A stretch of 64,000 bases of DNA, taken from NCBI GenBank assembly GCA_041391505.1, contig JAWKNW010000001.1, positions 186,001 through 250,000 of the forward strand. Direction: 5' to 3'. The stretch comes from Rhodothermales bacterium. Its GTDB lineage: Bacteria > Bacteroidota > Rhodothermia > Rhodothermales > JAHQVL01. Within the stretch, counting starts at the first letter, position 1. Every line of letters starts with the position of its first letter. The notes beneath the pieces were generated by a model that made no database searches, was not told where the DNA came from, and saw only the letters and a list, made by a program, of their open reading frames with translations. Shown here in pieces: positions 57,774 to 64,000 of the stretch. The translations under genes were made by a program, and so were the position numbers.

Positions 57774-58535
57774 ATGCGCCCCTACCTGATTGCCGAAGTC
57801 ACCTGGAAATTCGTCCAGGAGAACCCCTACGCTGTGATCGTACTGCCCTGGGGAGCCACCGAGGCGCACAACTACCACCTGCCCTACGCCACCGACAACA
57901 TCCAGAACGATTACGTCGCCGCCGAGGCCGCCCGCATCGCGTGGGCGAAAGGGGCGCGGGTCGGCGTGTTGCCGAACATCCCGTTCGGGGTCAACACCGG
58001 GCAGCTGGACATCACCCTCGACATCAACATGAACCCGAGCACGCAGTTTGCCGTGTTGCGGGACGTGGTCGATGCGCTCGCGCGGCAGGGCATCCCGAAA
58101 CTCGTGGTGCTCAACGGGCACGGCGGGAACGACTTCAAGCAGATGCTGCGCGAGCTCCAGCCGCAGTTTCCCGGCATCTTCCTCTGCACCATGAACTGGT
58201 ACAGCGCCGAGCCGTGGACGCCCTACTTCGAGGACCTCGGCGATCACGCCGGCGAGCTGGAGACCAGCGTCATGATGCACATCGCTCCGGAGCTCGTCCG
58301 CCCGCTCAGCGAGGCCGGCGACGGACGGCAGCACCCGTTCAAGATCCGCGCGTTGCGCGAAAAGTGGGCCTGGGCGCAGCGTGACTGGCTGAAGGCGACC
58401 GACGACACCGGCGCCGGCGATCCGGCCCGGGCCACGCCCGAAAAAGGCGCCCGCTACGTCGCGGCCGTCACGGAGCGCATCGCCGGCTTCTTCGTAGAAC
58501 TCGCCGCGGCAGATACGTCGGACCTGTACGAATAG
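57774..58535 (+). CDS. Creatininase-family (creatinine amidohydrolase) protein
   Basis: 253 residues. Metal-binding motif appears as [18 protein letters not shown] (family GSxEQHGPHLPxxTD), with the Glu and both His kept but the Gly after the first His replaced by Asn. [16 protein letters not shown] and [14 protein letters not shown] are the other conserved segments. The family hydrolyses cyclic amides such as creatinine, or acts in cofactor synthesis (mycofactocin, riboflavin-like). The substrate here is not clear. Confidence 0.9.
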   Translation: MRPYLIAEVTWKFVQENPYAVIVLPWGATEAHNYHLPYATDNIQNDYVAAEAARIAWAKGARVGVLPNIPFGVNTGQLDITLDINMNPSTQFAVLRDVVDALARQGIPKLVVLNGHGGNDFKQMLRELQPQFPGIFLCTMNWYSAEPWTPYFEDLGDHAGELETSVMMHIAPELVRPLSEAGDGRQHPFKIRALREKWAWAQRDWLKATDDTGAGDPARATPEKGARYVAAVTERIAGFFVELAAADTSDLYE

Positions 58536-58618
58536 GTTGCAGGTTGCAGGTTACACGTTTCAGGTGGTTCCGGCCATCAGCCAGTTCATTTTGCGATTTT
58601 CATTTTGCCTTTTGCATT
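58534..58618. repeat. Exact period-7 repeat AGGTTGC
   Basis: AGGTTGC, AGGTTGC, AGGTTAC, ACGTTTC, AGGTGGT from 58534 to 58568, each seven bases. A second, independent run of TTTTGCx heptamers follows at 58589-58618 (TTTTGCGATTTTCATTTTGC and on). This lies in the gap before the dehydrogenase gene. Confidence 0.65.
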
Positions 58619-58624
58619 CCATCC

Positions 58625-59392
58625 ATGGACCCCAAAAAAAGCACGATTCTGATCACCGGCGGCGGCTCCGGGCTCGGCGCGGCGACGGCTGAAGCGCTGG
58701 TCGACGCCGGCGCCCGCGTGGTGCTGGCCGACATCAACCCCAACGCCGGCACCGATACGGCCCGACGCCTCGGCTCGAGCGCCCTGTTCATCCGCACCGA
58801 CGTGACCGACGAAGCCAGCGTCCAGGCCGCGATCGACGCCGCGCACGCGCGGCTGGGTGGATTGCACGGGGTGGTGAACTGCGCCGGCGTGGCCATCGCG
58901 CAAAAAACGCTCGGCAAGGATGGACCGCACGACCTCGCCTCGTTCAACCGGGTGATCCAGGTCAATCTCGTGGGCACGTTCAACGTGATCCGGCTCGCCG
59001 CCGCCTCGATGGCCGAGAACGAACCCAATGAGGAAGGCGAACGCGGCGTGATCATCAATACCGCCTCGGTGGCCGCCTACGACGGTCAGATGGGGCAGGT
59101 CGCCTACGCCGCCTCGAAGGGCGGCATCGTCGGGATGACGCTGCCGCTGGCGCGCGATCTGGCCCGAAACGGCATTCGGGTGATGACGATCGCCCCGGGG
59201 CTGTTCGACACCCCGCTGCTCGCCGGCCTGCCCGAAAAGGCGCGCCAATCGCTCGGCGAACAGGTGCCCTTCCCCTCCCGGCTCGGCCGACCGATCGAAT
59301 ACGGCCAGCTGGCGCGGCACATCGTCGAGAACCCGATGCTCAACGGCGAGGTCATCCGGCTCGATGGGGCGATCCGCATGGCGCCGCGATGA
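58625..59392 (+). CDS. Short-chain dehydrogenase, 3-hydroxyacyl-CoA dehydrogenase type 2-like
   Basis: 255 residues from the ATG at 58625. Cofactor motif [23 protein letters not shown] motif [13 protein letters not shown], catalytic Ser in [15 protein letters not shown] and YAASKGG with Tyr and Lys. The sequence order around [20 protein letters not shown] closely follows the HSD17B10 branch, which oxidises 3-hydroxyacyl-CoA with NAD. The four-base overlap ATGA links it to the next gene. Confidence 0.92.
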   Translation: MDPKKSTILITGGGSGLGAATAEALVDAGARVVLADINPNAGTDTARRLGSSALFIRTDVTDEASVQAAIDAAHARLGGLHGVVNCAGVAIAQKTLGKDGPHDLASFNRVIQVNLVGTFNVIRLAAASMAENEPNEEGERGVIINTASVAAYDGQMGQVAYAASKGGIVGMTLPLARDLARNGIRVMTIAPGLFDTPLLAGLPEKARQSLGEQVPFPSRLGRPIEYGQLARHIVENPMLNGEVIRLDGAIRMAPR

Positions 59393-59859
59393 CGCCGTAC
59401 GAACGCATCCGCGCGCTCCTCGACGACGCCGGCGTCGCCTACCGGCACATCCACCACGAGCCGACGCCCACGTCCGCCGACTCCGCGCGGGCGCGTGGCG
59501 AATCCATCGCGATCGGTGCCAAGGCGCTCGTCATGAAGGTGGATGAAACGTTTCGTCTCTTCGTCCTCAGCGCCGCGCTCCGCTCCGACGCCCGCGCCAT
59601 CCGCCGCTTTTTCGGCGCGAGCAAATCGCGTTTCGCCACCCCCGAGGAATTGCTCGACCTGACCGGGCTGGTGCCGGGATCGGTGCCCCCTTTTGGCCGG
59701 CCGGTGCTCGACCTCGATCTGTTCGTGGATCCGTCGGTGTTTGCGAACGAGCGGATGGCATTTAATGCCGGCTCGCTCACCGATTCCATCATCATGGCGC
59801 CCGAGGCGTATCGCGCCCTCGCCAACCCGGTGGTTTTCAGCTTCGCGGAAGCCGGCTAG
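59389..59859 (+). CDS. YbaK/ProX-type aminoacyl-tRNA deacylase
   Basis: 156 residues. Typical start [20 protein letters not shown], the lysine-containing [40 protein letters not shown] and [20 protein letters not shown]. These are the marks of the YbaK/prolyl-tRNA editing-domain family, in which a Lys clears mischarged tRNA (for example Cys-tRNA-Pro). Coupled to the dehydrogenase upstream by a four-base overlap. The convergent gene ends six bases downstream. Confidence 0.88.
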   Translation: MTPYERIRALLDDAGVAYRHIHHEPTPTSADSARARGESIAIGAKALVMKVDETFRLFVLSAALRSDARAIRRFFGASKSRFATPEELLDLTGLVPGSVPPFGRPVLDLDLFVDPSVFANERMAFNAGSLTDSIIMAPEAYRALANPVVFSFAEAG

Positions 59860-59864
59860 GCCCG

Positions 59865-60548
59865 TCAGCGGGCGGCCGGCATCGAGACGTGCAGGTGATC
59901 GGCGGTGCCGACGTGCCGGAGCGTATTAAAGCCCATCGCCCAGAAATAGAGCCGCACGAGTCCGTTTGCGATCTCGGAGCGGCCGTGGGTTCGGATGTCC
60001 ACCGCCTCGACGTAGCCGCTGCCCTGTTTGTAGTGGAGCGACTGCTCGCGCACGGGCAGCCCCATCTTTTTGTAATCCGCCGGCGTGCGCCCCGCATCGG
60101 TCACCACCAGATCCCGGTTGACCAGCACGAGCGTGCTCGTCGCGATGCGCAGGATCGGGTGCAGGGAGCGGTAGGTGGACCGGACGCTTTCCGTCTTGAC
60201 GTTCGAGCTCGAGATGTACATCATCGAATAGCCGCTGTACAGGGCGACGATGAGCAGCATCGTCTTGAACACCCGGCCCGACATCTCCCAGCTCCCAAAC
60301 CAGCGCCGGCGCAGGTACGCCGTGTAGGCGAAGAGCACGAAGCCCGTCACCACGATCCCGCCGGCGATCGCGACCCACGTATGCATCTGCTGCTGGAGGT
60401 AGAGGTAGAGCGAGGTGCGCACCAGCAGGATGAACGGCAGCGCCACGAGGGCGAAGACCGTGAACAGCCCGCCCAGGAATCGACTGGACCAGCTGCGCGT
60501 CCGTCGACGCGGCGCGGTTGATGCAGGTAAAGTGGCTGTTTGCGGCAT
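59865..60548 (-). CDS. Membrane protein with C-terminal M15-like metallopeptidase motif
   Basis: 227 residues from the ATG at 60548 (MPQTATLPAST); a longer start at 60587 exists. Three membrane segments: GGLFTVFALVALPFILLVR, TWVAIAGGIVVTGFVLFAYT and MLLIVALYSGYSMMYIS. The C-terminal part has EQSLHYKQGSGYVEAVDIRT and HVGTADHLHVSMP. These resemble the zinc motifs SxHxxGxAxD and HxDHxH of D-Ala-D-Ala carboxypeptidases of family M15, though with an insertion. If correct, it trims peptidoglycan peptides. The assignment is by motif only. Confidence 0.6.
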   Translation of the reverse strand: MPQTATLPASTAPRRRTRSWSSRFLGGLFTVFALVALPFILLVRTSLYLYLQQQMHTWVAIAGGIVVTGFVLFAYTAYLRRRWFGSWEMSGRVFKTMLLIVALYSGYSMMYISSSNVKTESVRSTYRSLHPILRIATSTLVLVNRDLVVTDAGRTPADYKKMGLPVREQSLHYKQGSGYVEAVDIRTHGRSEIANGLVRLYFWAMGFNTLRHVGTADHLHVSMPAAR

Positions 60549-60645
60549 GTGGTACGGAATCTCGCCCGGAACTTCAATCCCGGGCATTCGTCGCTACCGG
60601 AGCGTGTGTACGCCGGCCTGTTCGTTACGTTCTAACCCCCACCCC

Positions 60646-61128
60646 ATGTTTTTTCGGCTGCTTTTTCTTTTCGTTGCACTCCCGATCCTCGAACTCGCCC
60701 TGCTGGTCAAGCTGGGCGAAGTGATCGGGTTCTGGCCCACGATGGGCATCGTCGTCATCACGGGTCTGCTGGGCAGCACGCTGACGCGCCGGCAGGGGCT
60801 GACCGTGTGGCGGCAGTTCAACCTCCGGCTCCAGCAGGGGCAGTTGCCCGGCACCGAACTGGTGGACGGGCTCATCATCCTGGTCTCGGGCGCCTTTCTG
60901 CTGACCCCCGGCGTCCTCACCGATTTCGCCGGGTTTCTCGGCCTGATCCCTTTCACACGCGCGCTGATCCGCAGTTCGGTCCTGCGGTTTGTCGAACGCC
61001 AGCAGAAAACGGGTGCGTTCCAGGTTCGCATGGAGTTCGGCGGCCGGCGATACGATCCTCCGGAGCCGCAGAGCCCCCCGCTCGAATGGCGGGGCACGCC
61101 CGTCGAGCGGCCCGGCGACCAGGCCTAG
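60646..61128 (+). CDS. fxsA: FxsA-family membrane protein
   Basis: 160 residues from the ATG at 60646. The FxsA pattern is complete: FFRLLFLFVALPILELALLV, GLLGSTLTRRQGLTVWRQFN, LIILVSGAFLLTPGVLTDFAG and LGLIPFTRALIRSSVLRFVE. The family is named from suppression of F exclusion of phage T7 when overproduced; the normal role is unknown. Inner membrane. Confidence 0.95.
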   Translation: MFFRLLFLFVALPILELALLVKLGEVIGFWPTMGIVVITGLLGSTLTRRQGLTVWRQFNLRLQQGQLPGTELVDGLIILVSGAFLLTPGVLTDFAGFLGLIPFTRALIRSSVLRFVERQQKTGAFQVRMEFGGRRYDPPEPQSPPLEWRGTPVERPGDQA

Positions 61129-61335
61129 GCCGACCGCACCGCATCTATTCTACCCACCGAGGATTACAAATCTACTCCGAAAGCTCTTCCGGCGCGGGCG
61201 AAGAGCGGCTTGATCGTCTCCCAGCGTGATTCCAGCGGCTGGCACGGGCCTTGTAATCGGGGCGGATACCCCTAGAGATCCCCCCCCGGTCCTGTGTTGC
61301 AGGCCCTTGCCTTACGTTCACACTGGAGACGCTCT

Positions 61336-62757
61336 ATGAACAAGCCTATGCTCCCCGCTCGATGGCTAGGAATCGTCATCCTCGGATTGTTGTTTTTTAG
61401 TCCGTCGCTCCTGCAGGGATGCGACGCGATGATCGGCGACGATCCGAACGCCATCGACCCCGGCGCCGTCGAGCAGGCGGCGCCAGCGCCAACGGAAGTT
61501 TTCCGGCACGCCCAGCTACTCGACAAAGCCCGCACGACCCCCGAGCAGGCCGGCAAGGCCGCGGGCGGCGACGCCACCCTGAACCTGGTGCTCGGTCTGT
61601 CGACCTACCAGGCCGACGGCATCACGCCCCGCATTGTCAATAAGTTCGACGTGACGCGCCGGCTCTTAAACAAGTTCGGCGACGGCATCACCATCAAGTC
61701 GGAGTTGTCGTCCGTTCTGGACGCGCTCACGCTCACCCTGAGCGAGAGCCAGCTCGATTCCCTGATCGCCATGATCCGCAACGATCCGGACCTCTCCTGG
61801 CTCGAACCGGACGCCCTCCTCAACGGCGAACTGCCCCAGGGCGATGCATCGCGCACGAAGCGCCGGCAGATGGTATCCTGGAGCGTGCCGGTTGTTGGCG
61901 GAGCTTCCAAACCACCCAAACCCCTGGATTCGAATCGGCTCCGCGTTTACGTGATGGATACGGGCGTCAACCCGATCAACGACCTGAACGTGGTGGAGTC
62001 CGTCGACTTCACTCCCTACATGGAGCTTCGCGTGCCCGGCGTAAATGTTCTTGAAGGGATGCGGACCATGAACCCCAACCGGGATCGCCCCGACTCGCTG
62101 GGTCACGGCACCCATATCGCCGGCATCATCGGTGCGCGCGACAATGACGGCGGCGTGCTCGGGCTCTTCCCGGATGTGCCGATCCACAGCATCAAGGTGA
62201 TGAACAGCGCCGGCGTGACGGACATGACGGTGCTCCTGAAGGCGGTCGAATACATCCTCCAGGAAAAAGAGGCCAATCCGGATCTCAACATCGTCGTGAA
62301 CATGAGCCTCGGGGCCGACATCGAATCGCGCCAGTACAACGCGCTCGACTTGGCCATCGCCAAATCGATCGGCGTCGGCATCGTGTACGTGGTGGCGGCC
62401 GGCAACGAAGGGGTCGATATGAGCACCTACTCGCCGGCGCACGTCGCCGAAGCCATCACCGTCGCCGCCTACGACCAGCAGAATGTGTTCGCGCCCTACT
62501 CGAACTATGGCGCCGGCGTCGACCTGCTCGCGCCCGGCACGGACGTCCTCTCCCTCTCGGCCTTCGGCAGCGACGTGTTGATGCTTTCCAGCGGCACGTC
62601 GATGGCTACCCCCCACGTGACCGCGATGGCGGCCCGCTATCTGACGCAGAATCCGGGCAGCTCGGCCAGTGAGGTGCGCGATCGGCTGGTGAGCGGCGCG
62701 CGGTATGGCATCCAGGCGGTGCCGGCGAACACCACCGATGGCTCCGTGACCAACTAG
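61336..62757 (+). CDS. Lipoprotein subtilisin-like (S8) protease, paralogue of 4261-5601
   Basis: 473 residues from the ATG at 61336. The signal peptide has the same hydrophobic end as its paralogue (LLFFSPSLLQGCDAMIGDD). The propeptide-like segment FDVTRRLLNKFGDGITIK and MIRNDPDLSWLEPDALLNG match too. Catalytic residues: Asp208 in VMDTGV, His257 in LGHGTHIAGI, Ser422 in SSGTSMATPH, with oxyanion Asn357 in AAGNEG. A short proline/alanine linker replaces that of the paralogue. Membrane-anchored protease acting outside the inner membrane. No matching sigma-28 site was found upstream. Confidence 0.92.
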   Translation: MNKPMLPARWLGIVILGLLFFSPSLLQGCDAMIGDDPNAIDPGAVEQAAPAPTEVFRHAQLLDKARTTPEQAGKAAGGDATLNLVLGLSTYQADGITPRIVNKFDVTRRLLNKFGDGITIKSELSSVLDALTLTLSESQLDSLIAMIRNDPDLSWLEPDALLNGELPQGDASRTKRRQMVSWSVPVVGGASKPPKPLDSNRLRVYVMDTGVNPINDLNVVESVDFTPYMELRVPGVNVLEGMRTMNPNRDRPDSLGHGTHIAGIIGARDNDGGVLGLFPDVPIHSIKVMNSAGVTDMTVLLKAVEYILQEKEANPDLNIVVNMSLGADIESRQYNALDLAIAKSIGVGIVYVVAAGNEGVDMSTYSPAHVAEAITVAAYDQQNVFAPYSNYGAGVDLLAPGTDVLSLSAFGSDVLMLSSGTSMATPHVTAMAARYLTQNPGSSASEVRDRLVSGARYGIQAVPANTTDGSVTN

Positions 62758-62907
62758 GGTGTGTTGACAGTCAATAACCCTTTCGGAACGACCAGCACCA
62801 GGGACGCCACCCCGACCAAAGGAAAAAATAAGAAGTAACGCACACCCGAAACTGCAAACGCCAAGCTCCATCCCTTGCCGGCGTTTGCACGTCGACCCAT
62901 AGCACAG

Positions 62908-62944
62908 AGAAAGCAGGCCGCAAGGCCTGCTTTCTTCTGTTTTA
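62908..62944 (+). terminator. Terminator after the second lipoprotein protease
   Basis: AGAAAGCAGGCC (62908-62919), GCAA loop, GGCCTGCTTTCT (62924-62935), then TCTGTTTTA. It lies 150 bases past the stop in a 313-base gap that holds no other recognisable element. Confidence 0.85.
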
Positions 62945-63070
62945 CCCGGGCGCTGCGTCGGTCCAGATGGCGGTTCAGATGGCGGCGTTTCCGGCGTTCT
63001 ACACGTTAAGAATGCCGCCTGGCGGCCGATCCTTTCCTCATATCCATGGATTCGCAGCCCAATACCCTAC

Positions 63071-64000
63071 GTGCCACTCCCCCGGTCCATACACCGCTAT
63101 TTGCTTTATGCCGGCCTGGTCTGCTGCCTGTTGCAGCCCCAGGCTGCGCCGGTTTACGGCCAGGAAGCCCTGCGTCTTTCGCCGGAAAAAGCGATCAGCC
63201 AGTATGTCTTCGAATCCTGGCACGAGGACGATGGCCTGCCCCAGAGTTCCGTCATGGGCATCGCGCAGACACCCGACGGTTTTCTCTGGCTCGCCACGGA
63301 TGAAGGACTGGTTCGCTTCGACGGCGTCGCATTCGATACCTTCGACAAGCGGACCGACGACGCCTTCGCGATCAACGACATCGTCACCATCCTGGCGGGT
63401 CGCGACAGCGTGTTGTGGATCGGCACCCGTGGCGGCGGCCTGCTTCGGTACGACGGGGCGTTTTCACGGTTCGACGAAGCCAGCGGGCTTACCAGCCATT
63501 TTATCACCACCCTGTACGAAGACGCCGCCGGCACCATCTGGGCCGGCACGTACGGAGGCGGTCTGCTCGCCTACCGCGGCCCCGATGGCTTCGAGGCCTA
63601 CGGCGCGGACGCCGGCCTGCCGGGCGACTTTATCAGCGTAGTAGCCGAGGATCCATCCGGTCAGCTCCTCGTCGGCACCGAGGACGGGATCGTGCGCTGG
63701 GATGGCGAACGGTTCGTTCGCGACGACCGCCCGGGCGCGCCCGCCGGCCTCATCAGCACCCTCTACGCCAACCCCGGAGGACGCCTCTGGGCCTCCACCG
63801 GCGAGGCCGGCCTGTACCTTCTCGAAAACGGCGCCTGGACCGACTGGACCGATCGTCTGCAACTCGGCGAAGGGTATGTGACGGATATGCTGTCGGACAA
63901 CGCCGGCAGCACGTGGTTCGCCGCCACCGGTGGCCGGCTTTACCGCCTCGCCGGCAACGGCTTCGAGCCGTTCACCTCCGAAAAGGAATTCGCCACCAAC
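63071..64000 (+). CDS. Two-component regulator propeller protein, 3' truncated by window edge
   Basis: An open frame from a GTG at 63071 to the last base, 310 codons. The signal peptide is MPLPRSIHRYLLYAGLVCCL to QAAPVYGQ. The rest shows repeats of the Reg_prop blade type: DDGLPQSSVMGIAQTPDGFL, WLATDEGLVRFDG, GRDSVLWIGTRGGGLLRYDG and TIWAGTYGGGLLAYRG, about one every 40-50 residues. In the family two such seven-bladed propellers precede a membrane segment and a kinase or diguanylate cyclase. The output domain is outside the window. The sensor likely binds an oligosaccharide in the periplasm. Confidence 0.85.
   Translation, partial: MPLPRSIHRYLLYAGLVCCLLQPQAAPVYGQEALRLSPEKAISQYVFESWHEDDGLPQSSVMGIAQTPDGFLWLATDEGLVRFDGVAFDTFDKRTDDAFAINDIVTILAGRDSVLWIGTRGGGLLRYDGAFSRFDEASGLTSHFITTLYEDAAGTIWAGTYGGGLLAYRGPDGFEAYGADAGLPGDFISVVAEDPSGQLLVGTEDGIVRWDGERFVRDDRPGAPAGLISTLYANPGGRLWASTGEAGLYLLENGAWTDWTDRLQLGEGYVTDMLSDNAGSTWFAATGGRLYRLAGNGFEPFTSEKEFATN

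Noticed and set aside
61240..61270. A possible third copy of the sigma-28 site before the second lipoprotein protease (GGCGGATACCCC)
   Set aside because: The -10-like part has a mismatch in the core and no TTAA lies 15 bases upstream.

Overview
This is a GC-rich bacterial chromosome segment, densely packed with genes on both strands. The organism is probably a Bacteroidota relative, most likely of the Rhodothermia type (inference). Evidence: a subtilase with a type IX secretion sorting tail (24182-26470); a promoter upstream of mscL that matches the Bacteroidota form TTTG-N19-TAnnTTTG exactly; a split methylmalonyl-CoA mutase; and several outer-membrane and lipoprotein genes. It also carries a flagellin-like gene and a FliS-like gene preceded by sigma-28-type promoters.

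Layout. 1-4005: methylmalonyl-CoA mutase small and large subunits plus the MeaB chaperone, translationally coupled. 4002-5601: a lipoprotein subtilase with a sigma-28-like promoter. 5665-7652: a secreted protein and a DUF3095 protein. 7664-10549: a minus-strand operon of four membrane-associated coiled-coil proteins, one carrying a CHAP-like cysteine peptidase domain, led by an OsmC protein. 10852-14718: a Tat-exported Gfo/Idh/MocA oxidoreductase, prfC, a small lipoprotein and tRNA-Arg(CCU). 14826-18656: a UMF1-type transporter, a Nif3-like protein, a coiled-coil zinc-ribbon relative and RNase P RNA. 18906-22518 (minus): secG, a Nudix hydrolase, rsmE and a BamA/TamA-type outer-membrane protein. 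22541-28316: mutY, the T9SS subtilase and small membrane proteins. 28606-30815: groES-groEL behind a CIRCE operator.

30817-36863: a hotdog thioesterase, a sulfatase, mscL, two helix-hairpin-helix proteins, an OmpA/BON protein and a beta-barrel. 37058-39271: glycerol kinase and aquaglyceroporin. 39368-46433: an acyl-CoA ligase, a DUF2513 protein, an unannotated 42-residue membrane peptide, a formyltransferase-like enzyme, OsmC with metZ, and a sodium/solute symporter. About 46434-52146: a visibly AT-richer block with a frameshifted serine hydrolase, a small lipoprotein and an orphan molybdopterin hydroxylase subunit, probably acquired horizontally. 52147-55248: galactokinase, then a short flagellin, an unknown 109-residue protein and FliS. 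55292-60548: an alpha/alpha-toroid lipoprotein, a creatininase-family protein, a short-chain dehydrogenase, a YbaK-type deacylase and a membrane protein with an M15-like tail. 60646-64000: FxsA, a second lipoprotein subtilase paralogous to the first, and the start of a beta-propeller sensor protein.

The parts most worth a second look are the four-gene coiled-coil/CHAP operon, the three matching sigma-28-type promoters (one serving a protease), the period-7 intergenic hairpin repeats seen at seven or eight loci, and the AT-rich island. No CRISPR array, complete insertion sequence, rRNA operon or prophage was seen.
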